From positions 1-9,909 of the forward strand of contig JAPPHP010000178.1 in NCBI GenBank assembly GCA_028821035.1: a stretch of 9,909 nt of DNA. The letters run 5' to 3'. The DNA is from Gammaproteobacteria bacterium (lineage in GTDB: Bacteria; Pseudomonadota; Gammaproteobacteria; Pseudomonadales; Azotimanducaceae). The position numbers and the translations under genes are program-made. This document shows, piece by piece, positions 1-6,534 of this stretch. The notes beneath the pieces were generated by a model. That model ran no database searches. It had not been told where the DNA came from and saw only the letters and a list, made by a program, of their open reading frames with translations. Positions within the stretch are counted from its first letter, which is position 1; each line of letters begins with the position of its first letter.

Positions 1-2
1 CG

Positions 3-140
<138 letters not shown>

Positions 141-155
141 GGGGAGGGGGCGTTG

Positions 156-344
156 ATGAAGGACGAGACCCGACGCGCCGATCGCTCGCCCGAGGCCGTG
201 ACCGATGAGACGGGACGCCGGCCGTCCTGTTTCGACGCTGTGTCGATGGGCGAGGTAATCGGCGATCACGACCTGGACAAGGCGCTTGCGCTGGCGGCGC
301 GCCTGGAGGACCAGGAGATCGTGCGCAAGCTGCAGCGCCGTTGA
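156..344 (+). CDS. Small hypothetical protein, 62 aa
   Basis: Not recognised. A GGGGAGGGGG purine run (141-150) sits 5 nt before ATG 156, a plausible ribosome-binding site; a TTG at 153 in the same frame is a less likely start. The product is a small charged, probably soluble protein: a polar, Arg/Asp/Glu-rich first half and a C-terminal half (from about residue 30) that looks helical, with alternating acidic and hydrophobic residues and a basic end (KLQRR). It lies 15 nt after the dehydrogenase stop and 19 nt before the amidohydrolase start, so it would be co-transcribed with both. No signal peptide, membrane segment or cysteine cluster is visible. It may be an accessory protein of the neighbouring enzymes or a spurious ORF; position and ribosome-binding site favour a real gene. 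Confidence 0.5.
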   Translation: MKDETRRADRSPEAVTDETGRRPSCFDAVSMGEVIGDHDLDKALALAARLEDQEIVRKLQRR

Positions 345-363
345 AGCCAGAGGGAGACCGAAC

Positions 364-1362
364 ATGGAAAGAGACGCGTGGCTGGCCCAGGTCCAGGAGG
401 AGATCCTGGAGCCAGACCTGCCGATCTGCGATCCGCACCACCACCTGTGGGACCACCCGACCAACCGCTACCTGCTCCACGAACTGCTCGCGGACACGGG
501 GAGCGGCCACAACGTGGTCTCCACCGTGTTCATGGAGTGCATGGCGATGTACCGGGCGGACGGCCCGGAAGCCCTGCGGCCGGTGGGCGAGACGGAGTTC
601 GTCAACGGCGTCGCCGCGATGAGCGCGAGTGGTCAGTACGGTGACGGACGCATGTGCGCCTCCATCGTCGGTTTCGTTGACCTGACGCTGCCCGAGGCCG
701 GCGCGGCCCTCGATGCGCACATGGCGGCGAGCCCGCGGTTCCGCGGCATCCGCCACGCGTCGGGATGGGATCCGAGCGAGGAGGTGCGAAACTCGCACAC
801 GAACCCTGCGGAGGGGCTCCTGGCGGACGGGGCGTTCCGCACCGGCTTCGCGGAACTCGGCAAGCGCGGCCTGACCTTCGACGCCTGGATGTATCACACG
901 CAGCTTCGCGAACTGACGGCGCTGGCGCGAGCGTTCCCCGACCAGCCGATCGTCCTCGACCACTTCGGCGGTCCCCTCGGCATCGGTCCCTACGCGGGGC
1001 GGCGGGAAGAGATCTTCGCGGCGTGGAAGGACGACGTGGCCGAAGTCGCGCGCTGCGAGAACGTCGTCGCCAAGCTCGGCGGGCTGGTCATGCCCATCAA
1101 CGGGTTCGGCTTCCACAAGCGCGAGACCCCGGCGACTTCCGACGAAGTCGTCGCGGTGACGCGCGACTACTACCTGCACATGATCGACTGCTTCGGACCG
1201 GAGCGGTGCATGTTCGAGAGCAACTTCCCCGTGGACAGGCAGAGCTGCTCGTACCACGTGCTCTACAACTCGTTCAAGAAGATCGCCGCCGGGTGCTCGG
1301 CTGCCGAGAAGGCGGCCCTGTTCCACGACACCGCGGTGCGGGTCTATCGGGTGGCGGTGTAG
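364..1362 (+). CDS. Amidohydrolase (amidohydrolase_2, metal-dependent TIM-barrel hydrolase)
   Basis: A 332-residue protein of the PF04909-type amidohydrolases, which include lactonases such as 2-pyrone-4,6-dicarboxylate lactonase, 4-sulfomuconolactonase and sugar lactonases, and some decarboxylases. Visible hallmarks are the N-terminal metal-binding HxH in CDPHHHLWD (H25/H27), a histidine after the central strand (H178 in MYHTQL), LDHFGGP (H200), and the late acidic motif MFESNFPVD (D291). Length suits the family. ATG 364 is chosen because AGGGAG (351-356) lies 7 nt upstream; the frame is open back to 286 without a comparable ribosome-binding site. It follows the dehydrogenase and small ORF, so it probably hydrolyses a lactone or similar intermediate made upstream. 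The substrate cannot be named. Its 3' end is overlapped by the convergent aquaporin frame, and it stops at TAG directly before a GC hairpin. Confidence 0.88.
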   Translation: MERDAWLAQVQEEILEPDLPICDPHHHLWDHPTNRYLLHELLADTGSGHNVVSTVFMECMAMYRADGPEALRPVGETEFVNGVAAMSASGQYGDGRMCASIVGFVDLTLPEAGAALDAHMAASPRFRGIRHASGWDPSEEVRNSHTNPAEGLLADGAFRTGFAELGKRGLTFDAWMYHTQLRELTALARAFPDQPIVLDHFGGPLGIGPYAGRREEIFAAWKDDVAEVARCENVVAKLGGLVMPINGFGFHKRETPATSDEVVAVTRDYYLHMIDCFGPERCMFESNFPVDRQSCSYHVLYNSFKKIAAGCSAAEKAALFHDTAVRVYRVAV

Positions 1363-2077
1363 GGGAGGGGCTCGTCCCCTCCCGTCCGGAATTCACCCGC
1401 GACGAGCGCGGACCACCGCGCGCGTCGCCACGGTCGAACCAACGGAACAGCAGCCACGCCACCGTCGCCCCGGCGAACTGCGCCACGATGAAGGCCGGCG
1501 CGTGCGCCGGGAAGATCCCGGAGAACGTGTCCGTGAACGACCGCGCGACCGTCACGGCGGGGTTGGCGAAGGACGTCGATGCGGTGAACCAGTACCCGGC
1601 CGTGATGTAGAGCCCGACCATCGCGGCGACCGCGTTCGGCCGCACCCTGAGCGTTCCGAGGATGGCCGCTAGGAGCCCGAACGTCGCGACGCCCTCCGCC
1701 AGCCACTGCCCGCCGCCCGAACGCGTCTTCGACGACGTCTGGAGCAGTTCCATGTCGAACATGGCATGGGCCAGCACGGTGCCCGCGAGCCCGCCCGACA
1801 CCTGCACCGCGACGTACGCCAGGGCGAGCCCGACCCTGATCTCGCGTCGCAGCGCGAAGACGAACGTCACCGCCGGGTTGAAGTGCGCCCCGGAGACGGG
1901 ACCGAAGATCGTGATGATGACCACCAGGATGGCCCCGGTCGCGACCGTGTTGCCGAGCAGCGCGATCGCGTCGTTGCCGTCCGCCAGCGTCTCTCCCATG
2001 ATCCCGGAGCCGACGACCGTCGCGAGCAGGAGCAGCGTGCCGACGAACTCGGCGGCGAGTCTTGGGGGCGTGTCCAC
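1274..2077 (-). CDS. Aquaporin / MIP-family channel protein
   Basis: An integral membrane channel of the major intrinsic protein family, passing water or small neutral solutes. Both signature half-helix motifs are present: HFNPAVT (N67-P68-A69) and FANPAVT (N172-P173-A174), with the selectivity-filter arginine at R179. Hydrophobic segments span roughly residues 8-28, 39-59, 85-107, 128-144, 148-168 and 195-213, six helices with two re-entrant loops as expected. The start is GTG 2077: the codon before it is TGA, and the next ATG would remove helix 1. Residues from about 217 form a 50-residue Pro/Ser/Arg-rich tail unlike the family; it is antisense to the amidohydrolase end (89-nt overlap) and crosses the 1363-1383 hairpin, so the true or ancestral end may be near 1393. 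Similar proteins sometimes accompany arsenic genes; none are seen here. Confidence 0.9.
   Translation of the reverse strand: MDTPPRLAAEFVGTLLLLATVVGSGIMGETLADGNDAIALLGNTVATGAILVVIITIFGPVSGAHFNPAVTFVFALRREIRVGLALAYVAVQVSGGLAGTVLAHAMFDMELLQTSSKTRSGGGQWLAEGVATFGLLAAILGTLRVRPNAVAAMVGLYITAGYWFTASTSFANPAVTVARSFTDTFSGIFPAHAPAFIVAQFAGATVAWLLFRWFDRGDARGGPRSSRVNSGREGTSPSPTPPPDRPAPRCRGTGPPSRQPSTRRRSS
1363..1383. terminator. GC-rich hairpin after the amidohydrolase stop
   Basis: A perfect 8-bp inverted repeat, GGGAGGGG (1363-1370) and CCCCTCCC (1376-1383), with a 5-nt loop CTCGT, starts at the base after the amidohydrolase stop codon. There is no T-tract on either strand, so it is not a canonical intrinsic terminator, but its position between convergent genes fits transcript end formation or 3' end protection. 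As annotated, the aquaporin frame on the minus strand runs straight through it. Confidence 0.5.
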
Positions 2078-2191
2078 TCAGGCGCCGGGTCGGGACACCG
2101 CCTCGGGGCGGGTTGGAAAGGTCGCGAGCATCGCCGAAGGATACCCGTTGGGTGTTGCGGTTTGACTACTGCGGTGGCGGCTCAGGCGTGG

Positions 2192-2229
2192 TTGACATGT
2201 GATACGCATGTTTTCATGCTGTCCGCATG
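2192..2229 (+). promoter_or_regulatory. Candidate promoter/operator of the toxin-antitoxin pair
   Basis: TTGACA (2192-2197) is a consensus -35. With 17 bp spacing the -10 position is CATGCT (2215-2220), only a partial match. CATG occurs four times (2196, 2207, 2215, 2226), placed symmetrically about 2212.5. The inner pair forms GCATG-TTTT-CATGC and the outer pair extends the dyad to the start codon. Such inverted repeats over the promoter are typical sites for autoregulation by a ribbon-helix-helix antitoxin. If the -10 is right, transcription would start at or next to ATG 2227, and no Shine-Dalgarno is visible, so a leaderless mRNA is possible. Confidence 0.45.
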
Positions 2230-2463
2230 AGCAAGATGATCCAGATACGCAACGTCCCCGAAGGCATACACCGACAGCTCAAGGCACGCGCGGCGCTCGA
2301 GGGCATGTCGATGTCGCTCTACATCCTGCACGAGATGGAAAAGGCGCTCGGGCGGGCGAGGCGTCAGGACGTGCTTGAGGCGATTGCGCGCCGACCGAAG
2401 GTCATTCTCGATCCGCCTCCCGCCGACGTTATTCGGGAAGGACGGGAGGAGCGGGGGCCATGA
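2227..2463 (+). CDS. FitA/VapB-type antitoxin, ribbon-helix-helix DNA-binding protein
   Basis: A 78-residue antitoxin expected to bind and block the PIN-domain RNase encoded next door and to repress its own operon. Residues 4-11 (MIQIRNVP) form the DNA-contacting beta strand of an Arc-type ribbon-helix-helix fold. Helix 1 covers about 12-26 (rich in H, R, K) and helix 2 about 28-41 (SMSLYILHEMEKAL). The C-terminal arm, including a DPPPADVIR segment (residues 62-70), resembles the toxin-wrapping tail of FitA-like antitoxins, where an arginine such as R70 can enter the toxin active site; that role is inferred from family knowledge. The start is ATG 2227 without an obvious ribosome-binding site. 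Its TGA is followed one base later by the toxin's GTG, so the pair is translationally linked. Confidence 0.88.
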   Translation: MSKMIQIRNVPEGIHRQLKARAALEGMSMSLYILHEMEKALGRARRQDVLEAIARRPKVILDPPPADVIREGREERGP

Positions 2464-2464
2464 C

Positions 2465-2854
2465 GTGGTAGTGGATGCGTCGATCGCCGTCGAGCTTCTG
2501 CTGAACACGGCTCGGGGAGAACGGTTGGCCGCCAGGCTGGGCGACGGCCTCGAGCCCATCTGCGCGCCGCACCTGATCGATCTCGAGGTCGCGAACGCGT
2601 TGCGACGTTACGTCGCCCGGGGGCGATTGTCAGCGGAGTCCGCCGAGGAGGCGCTGGAGCATTGGCGTCGTTTGGACGTCGAACGCCATCCGCACCAGGC
2701 GTATCTCAGCCGTATCTGGGAGCTGCGCGACAACGTCAGCAGCTACGACGCGGCGTACGTCGCACTCGCGGAGGCGTTGTCCACCACCCTCGTCACGGGC
2801 GATCGCCGACTCGCTGGAGCCCCGGGCACGCGGGCGCGGATAGATTTGCTGTAG
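2465..2854 (+). CDS. PIN-domain ribonuclease toxin, FitB/VapC type
   Basis: A 129-residue PIN-domain toxin, a Mg/Mn-dependent RNase that stops growth by cutting RNA, often tRNA or rRNA in VapC families. The four expected acidic residues are visible: D4 in VVDAS, E41 in LIDLEVANAL, D95 in SSYDAAYVALAEAL, and D113 in TGDRRLA. The NALRRYVARGRLS stretch and the overall length fit the family. GTG 2465 is chosen because it places the VVDAS strand at the very N-terminus as usual, lies 1 nt after the antitoxin stop, and has a GGGAGGAGCGGGG purine-rich ribosome-binding region in the antitoxin's 3' end. The frame is open further upstream, but that part is antitoxin sequence read out of frame. It ends in TAG immediately before a 10-bp hairpin. 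The active site looks intact. Confidence 0.88.
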   Translation: MVVDASIAVELLLNTARGERLAARLGDGLEPICAPHLIDLEVANALRRYVARGRLSAESAEEALEHWRRLDVERHPHQAYLSRIWELRDNVSSYDAAYVALAEALSTTLVTGDRRLAGAPGTRARIDLL

Positions 2855-2855
2855 A

Positions 2856-2878
2856 CCGCCCGGCGACACGCCGGGCGG
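2856..2878 (+). terminator. Strong GC hairpin at the end of the toxin-antitoxin operon
   Basis: A perfect 10-bp inverted repeat, CCGCCCGGCG (2856-2865) and CGCCGGGCGG (2869-2878), with a 3-nt loop ACA, begins 2 nt after the toxin stop. It lacks a following T-run, so termination would be weak or factor-assisted, but its placement between two transcription units suggests an end-of-operon structure. A standalone repetitive (REP-like) element is the alternative; no second copy was seen in the window. Confidence 0.55.
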
Positions 2879-2935
2879 GCATGGCGGCCAAAGCGGTATA
2901 GTCGTTGTCCCACCTTATGGCGGACTACGTCATCC

Positions 2936-3895
2936 ATGCCCGACATCCAGCACCGCACCGTCCAGACCAACGGCATCGACATGCACATCGCCGAGATGGG
3001 CGAAGGCCCGCTCGTGCTGCTCTGCCACGGCTTCCCGGAGTGCTGGTACTCCTGGCGCCACCAGCTCCCGGCGCTGGCGGCGGCGGGCTATCGCGCGGTC
3101 GCCCCGGACCAGCGCGGCTACGGCGAGACCGATGCGCCGGAGGACGTCGACGACTACAGCCAGTTACACCTCGTGGGCGACATGGTGGGTCTCGTGGCGG
3201 CGCTCGGCGAGGAGCAGGCGGTGATCGTCGGTCACGACTGGGGCGCGCCGGTCGCCTGGAACGCCGCGATGTGGCGCCCGGACGTGTTCCGCGCGGTGGC
3301 GGCGCTGTCCGTTCCGGTATCCGACCGGGCACCCGTCCCGCCCACGGCCATGATGAAGGCGACCTTCGGGGAACGCTTCTTCTACATCCTCTACTTCCAG
3401 ACGCCGGGCGTCGCGGAGCACGAACTGCAGCACGACGCGCGCGCGACCATGCGCAAGTTCCTGTTCGGGGCGTCGGGGAACGCGCCGCGCGGCGTGGGGG
3501 TGATGACCGACACGCCGCACCGGTCCGCGTTCATGCTCCCGCAGCTCGAGGACTGCGAAACCCTCCCGGACTGGCTGACGGAGGAGGACCTCGACCACTT
3601 CGCCGACACCTTCCGCAAGAGCGGCTTCCGCGGCGGGCTCAACTGGTATCGGAACCTGGACCAGACCTGGGAGCTGTCCGCGCCGTTCCAGGGGCGGAAG
3701 ATCGAGCAGCCGGCGCTGTTCGTCAGCGGCGACCGGGACCTCATCCAGAACAACCCGGGCTTCGAGGAGCCGATGCGGCAGGTGGCGACGAACCTGGTGG
3801 ACGTGGTCATCCTCCCGGGGATCGGCCACTGGACCCAGCAGGAGGCGCCGGAGAAGACGAACGCGGCGCTGATCTCCTTCCTCGACGGCCTCTGA
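2936..3895 (+). CDS. Epoxide hydrolase, alpha/beta-hydrolase fold
   Basis: A 319-residue soluble alpha/beta hydrolase expected to open epoxides to vicinal diols through an aspartyl-ester intermediate. Visible features in order are the HGFPE oxyanion-hole motif (31-35), DQRGYG (58-63), and the nucleophile elbow GHDWG with D101. An Asp at this place separates epoxide hydrolases and dehalogenases from serine esterases. The cap carries a YFQTPG motif (Y153) and NWYRN (Y238), the two ring-opening tyrosines of the epoxide hydrolase group. The triad is completed by the acid in SGDRD (D266 or D268) and H298 in GIGHWT. No signal peptide is seen, so it is cytoplasmic. A TATAGT box at 2897-2902 is a possible -10, without a clear -35. 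The gene ends 9 nt from the convergent dimethylformamidase-like gene. The epoxide substrate is unknown. Confidence 0.9.
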   Translation: MPDIQHRTVQTNGIDMHIAEMGEGPLVLLCHGFPECWYSWRHQLPALAAAGYRAVAPDQRGYGETDAPEDVDDYSQLHLVGDMVGLVAALGEEQAVIVGHDWGAPVAWNAAMWRPDVFRAVAALSVPVSDRAPVPPTAMMKATFGERFFYILYFQTPGVAEHELQHDARATMRKFLFGASGNAPRGVGVMTDTPHRSAFMLPQLEDCETLPDWLTEEDLDHFADTFRKSGFRGGLNWYRNLDQTWELSAPFQGRKIEQPALFVSGDRDLIQNNPGFEEPMRQVATNLVDVVILPGIGHWTQQEAPEKTNAALISFLDGL

Positions 3896-3904
3896 TCGGA
3901 TCCC

Positions 3905-6010
3905 TCAGTCCCCGGGATACTCGAACGGGGTCCGGTCGGCGAACCGCCCGAGCACGTTCCCCGCGATGCGGGCGATGTCGTTGTCGTAGCCGTTGTGCGA
4001 CAGCGCGCCCGCGAACGAGATGGAGCCGGTTGCGAAGACGGCGCCGCCGCCCGCCGTCTCGTAGAACAGCATGTCGGCGCGTACGTCCGGGTCGTTCGGG
4101 TCCGGTTCGCTGGCCTCGTGCAGCTCCTCGATGACGCGAAGCATGCCGGGGCGGTGGTTCTCGGAACTCGCGATGACGACCGCGTGCCGGGGGGAGCCGA
4201 GCGCCGGGTCGTGGCGGTCGATCTCCTCCCCTGCCGCGCCGCCGCCCTGGGTGCCGTAGTCGCCGATCACGTCGAGGCTCTCGACGCCTTCCATGGCGAA
4301 CGCCACGCGCGGGTCGCGGGCGCCCTCCCGTAGCCGGTAGTACGTCCCGCCGTCGAACCCCTGGGCGGCGAACCCGACCCCGGCCACGTGGTTGGGCGGG
4401 CGGCCGAGGCGCCGCCACAGGCCGCCGTACTCGCCGTTGAAGGAGTGGTAGTACTCGCCCGGTTCCGCCATCCACATCCGGGTGCCGCCCTCGGCGCGGC
4501 GCACCTCGATGACGGCCGGGTCGTCCGGGTCGAAGGCGATGCGCCAGTAGAACCCGTTGCCGCCCATGTACATGAGCCGTCCACCGTCCCGGAGGTACGC
4601 CTCGAGGCCGTCCAGCATGGCGGTCGAGTAGTACTCGGGGTGCGTGCCGGTGATGACCACCGCGTAGTGCGAGAGTAGCGCCGCGCCCTCGCGGTGCAGG
4701 TCCTCGTCGGTGACGACGTCGTAGTCCGCCCCGGTCCGTTCGAGCCAGGCGACGAGGTTCGTGTCCGCGTTGAATGACCACATCAGCGTGCGCGGCTTCA
4801 GGTTGAGGACCGGCCGCCGTCGGGAGGAGTACATCACGCCGCTGCGGTCACCGTGGTACTCGTACATCGACTTGCCGACCTCGGGACGGGCCAGGAAGTA
4901 GGCGTCGCTCGGGGTGCGGTTGCGCGAGAATGACAGGTACTGGTTGGCGTACGCCAGGTACGTGGCGGTGGAGGCCAGGAACAGCACCGGCGCCCGCCGC
5001 GCGCCGGGCGCGGGGCGCACGAAGAACACGGCGTGGTCCTCGCTCGTCTCGGTCGTCAGCCGCACCGCGTAGAGGCCGCTCGGGAGGTCGGCGGGCACCT
5101 CCCACTCGATGTCCGCCTCCCAACCCGCGTCGGTGATGTCGTCGTCGTGGAAGTGGATGGCGGCGTACTGGGCGGGGTCGTCGTTCCAGTTCTGCGTCGA
5201 GCCGTCCCACCGGGCGCCTTTCACGGCGCGCGCGGGGTGCTGGTGGATCGTGGCTTCGAACGTGCCGGTGGTGTCGTGGAGCGTCTGCGCGGCCATGTCC
5301 CGGCTGAAGTCCCACGCGGCTACGGTCTGTCCATGCGCCTCGAACCGCGGCGCTTCGATGCGCCCATTGAAACCGGCGATGCCGTCGCGCGCGGCCAGGT
5401 ACCAGTCGCCCGCGGGAGTAGTCACCGTGAAGGATCCCCGAGCGGAGCATTCGCGGGACTCCGGCTCGGCCGGCGTCAGCCCGCGAGTGGTACACGACAG
5501 CACGGTCTCCGTGTCCGTCCCGACGATGCGCACGTGGTGCCAGCGGTCCTTCGAGACCGGTTCGGACAGGCGGATCTCGCCGTCGGCGTGGGTGAGCACG
5601 AGATGCCCGTCCACGGTCTCGAGGGCGATCCCGGGCCCCGAGAGAATCGGCTGCCGCGGGCGCTCTGGCGTCGTCGGCATCACCTGGCACTCGAAGGACG
5701 CGGCATCAAAGGCGGGCAGTCCGTGCAGGCAGGCATACGAGCCGGGCCGGATCGGCTGTTCACGGGCCGGGTAGTCGCGGTTCAGCGTGGCGTCCAGTTC
5801 GTGTTCCAGGAAGCCGGTCCCCCGGGGCCGGTCGTCGCCGCAGACGAGTTGGACCAGTTGCGCCCGAAAGCGGTCGCCGACGTGACACGTGACCATCACC
5901 CGCAGCCGGTCCCCGGCGGTGACCGAAAGGGGGTCGACGTAGGAGGCGATGGTCTTGGCATCCATGGGCCAGTCCTGCAGGCGCGCGGCGGCGTCGGGAT
6001 GATATGGCAT
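3905..6010 (-). CDS. N,N-dimethylformamidase large-subunit-like protein (DmfA2 family)
   Basis: A 701-residue homologue of the large subunit of N,N-dimethylformamidase, an iron enzyme that hydrolyses dimethylformamide to dimethylamine and formate. An N-terminal region (1-100) is followed by a LamG/concanavalin-like beta domain (about 120-235, with WHHVRIVG and a later VAAWDFS strand) and a C-terminal DMFase domain with a glutamine-amidotransferase-like core (about 340-690). Conserved-looking motifs include TATYLAYANQY (350-358), GTHPEYYS (455-462), GGNGFYWR, SFNGEYGG and GEEIDRHD (594-601). By memory of the Paracoccus enzyme's Tyr/Tyr/Glu iron site and His-Glu catalytic pair, H457, E459 and E595/E596 are candidate counterparts; this needs alignment. 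Family members work on varied C-N bonds, so DMF itself is not assured. The start is ATG 6008-6010 with a weak ribosome-binding site; M16 is an alternative. No small subunit is adjacent. Confidence 0.85.
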   Translation of the reverse strand: MPYHPDAAARLQDWPMDAKTIASYVDPLSVTAGDRLRVMVTCHVGDRFRAQLVQLVCGDDRPRGTGFLEHELDATLNRDYPAREQPIRPGSYACLHGLPAFDAASFECQVMPTTPERPRQPILSGPGIALETVDGHLVLTHADGEIRLSEPVSKDRWHHVRIVGTDTETVLSCTTRGLTPAEPESRECSARGSFTVTTPAGDWYLAARDGIAGFNGRIEAPRFEAHGQTVAAWDFSRDMAAQTLHDTTGTFEATIHQHPARAVKGARWDGSTQNWNDDPAQYAAIHFHDDDITDAGWEADIEWEVPADLPSGLYAVRLTTETSEDHAVFFVRPAPGARRAPVLFLASTATYLAYANQYLSFSRNRTPSDAYFLARPEVGKSMYEYHGDRSGVMYSSRRRPVLNLKPRTLMWSFNADTNLVAWLERTGADYDVVTDEDLHREGAALLSHYAVVITGTHPEYYSTAMLDGLEAYLRDGGRLMYMGGNGFYWRIAFDPDDPAVIEVRRAEGGTRMWMAEPGEYYHSFNGEYGGLWRRLGRPPNHVAGVGFAAQGFDGGTYYRLREGARDPRVAFAMEGVESLDVIGDYGTQGGGAAGEEIDRHDPALGSPRHAVVIASSENHRPGMLRVIEELHEASEPDPNDPDVRADMLFYETAGGGAVFATGSISFAGALSHNGYDNDIARIAGNVLGRFADRTPFEYPGD

Positions 6011-6098
6011 TGGTTCTGCGTCCCGATGGACCGGGCGCGGCCGCTCGCATACGCTCGGGTCCCGTCGCGGCCTTCAGAGCGTCTTACAAGAGGAATTC
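6011..6098. promoter_or_regulatory. Divergent intergenic region between DMFase-like gene and VOC operon
   Basis: This 88-nt gap must carry the 5' regions of both divergent units. A 6-bp direct repeat with 10-bp periodicity, CGCTCG (6042-6047), CATA, CGCTCG (6052-6057), lies near its middle and could be a regulator half-site pair. No convincing -35/-10 pair was found on either strand. The + strand side ends with a strong Shine-Dalgarno, AAGAGGA (6088-6094), 4 nt before ATG 6099. Shared control of the two units is inferred from the layout only. Confidence 0.35.
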
Positions 6099-6533
6099 AT
6101 GCCCAAGACCATTTCCAGCGTGATGAAAATCAACATCCGTGCCCGCTCGAAGGATCGGATCAACCTGCTGCTCAAGGACATGCTCGGTGGTGAACCGGGA
6201 CCCGATCGCGGCGCCAATACCATTGGCGATTTCGAAGGCGCGTTCATAAACGTCGGAGGCGTGGTCTTCGATGTCATGGTGCCTACGGACCCGGATGGTG
6301 GTCTGGCGAAGGTCATCGACAGGCACGGGGAGGGGATCGATTCGATCTGCTTTGCCGTTGAAGACATGGACTACACCAGGAAGGTCTTCGCGGAGCAGGG
6401 AATAGAGTTCGCCCGGTATCGAGAGTTCAACGGCAATCGAATCGCCTTCGTCCACCCCAGGGACGCCAGCGGAATCTCGCTGGAATTCATCCAGCAGCCG
6501 GACGAAGGAGCCGGGAGACAGGGAGAGCCCTGA
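6099..6533 (+). CDS. VOC-family (glyoxalase/methylmalonyl-CoA epimerase-like) protein
   Basis: A 144-residue two-module vicinal-oxygen-chelate protein. Module 1 covers about residues 6-62 and module 2 about 76-132, with the typical strand pattern GIDSICFAVEDMD and HPRDASGISLEFIQ (residues 119-132) at the end, closest to methylmalonyl-CoA epimerase or dioxygenase-like members. The glutamate of the last strand (E129) is kept, but the usual histidines look replaced: N12 (or K10) in MKINI and S82 in the IDSICF strand. Metal binding is therefore altered or absent, and the reaction is not predictable. ATG 6099 is supported by AAGAGGA just upstream. It is the first gene of a tight + strand run, 1 nt before the SDR gene. 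GC content by eye is well below its neighbours (31 of 60 G+C at 6121-6180), suggesting a different origin. Confidence 0.85.
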   Translation: MPKTISSVMKINIRARSKDRINLLLKDMLGGEPGPDRGANTIGDFEGAFINVGGVVFDVMVPTDPDGGLAKVIDRHGEGIDSICFAVEDMDYTRKVFAEQGIEFARYREFNGNRIAFVHPRDASGISLEFIQQPDEGAGRQGEP

Positions 6534-6534
6534 G

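Noticed and set aside
3896..3925. Short ATCCC/GGGAT inverted repeat at the junction of epoxide hydrolase and DMFase-like gene
   Set aside because: Only a 5-bp stem with a 9-nt loop and no T-tract; too weak to call a terminator.
2905..4134. 409-codon + strand frame over the epoxide hydrolase and into the DMFase-like gene
   Set aside because: It overlaps the epoxide hydrolase out of frame, has Arg/Gly/Pro-rich low-complexity composition, and crosses the convergent gene junction.
5033..6193. 386-codon + strand frame opposite the DMFase-like gene
   Set aside because: It is a shadow of the 701-residue minus-strand gene, spans the intergenic region and runs into the VOC gene in the wrong frame, with no motifs.
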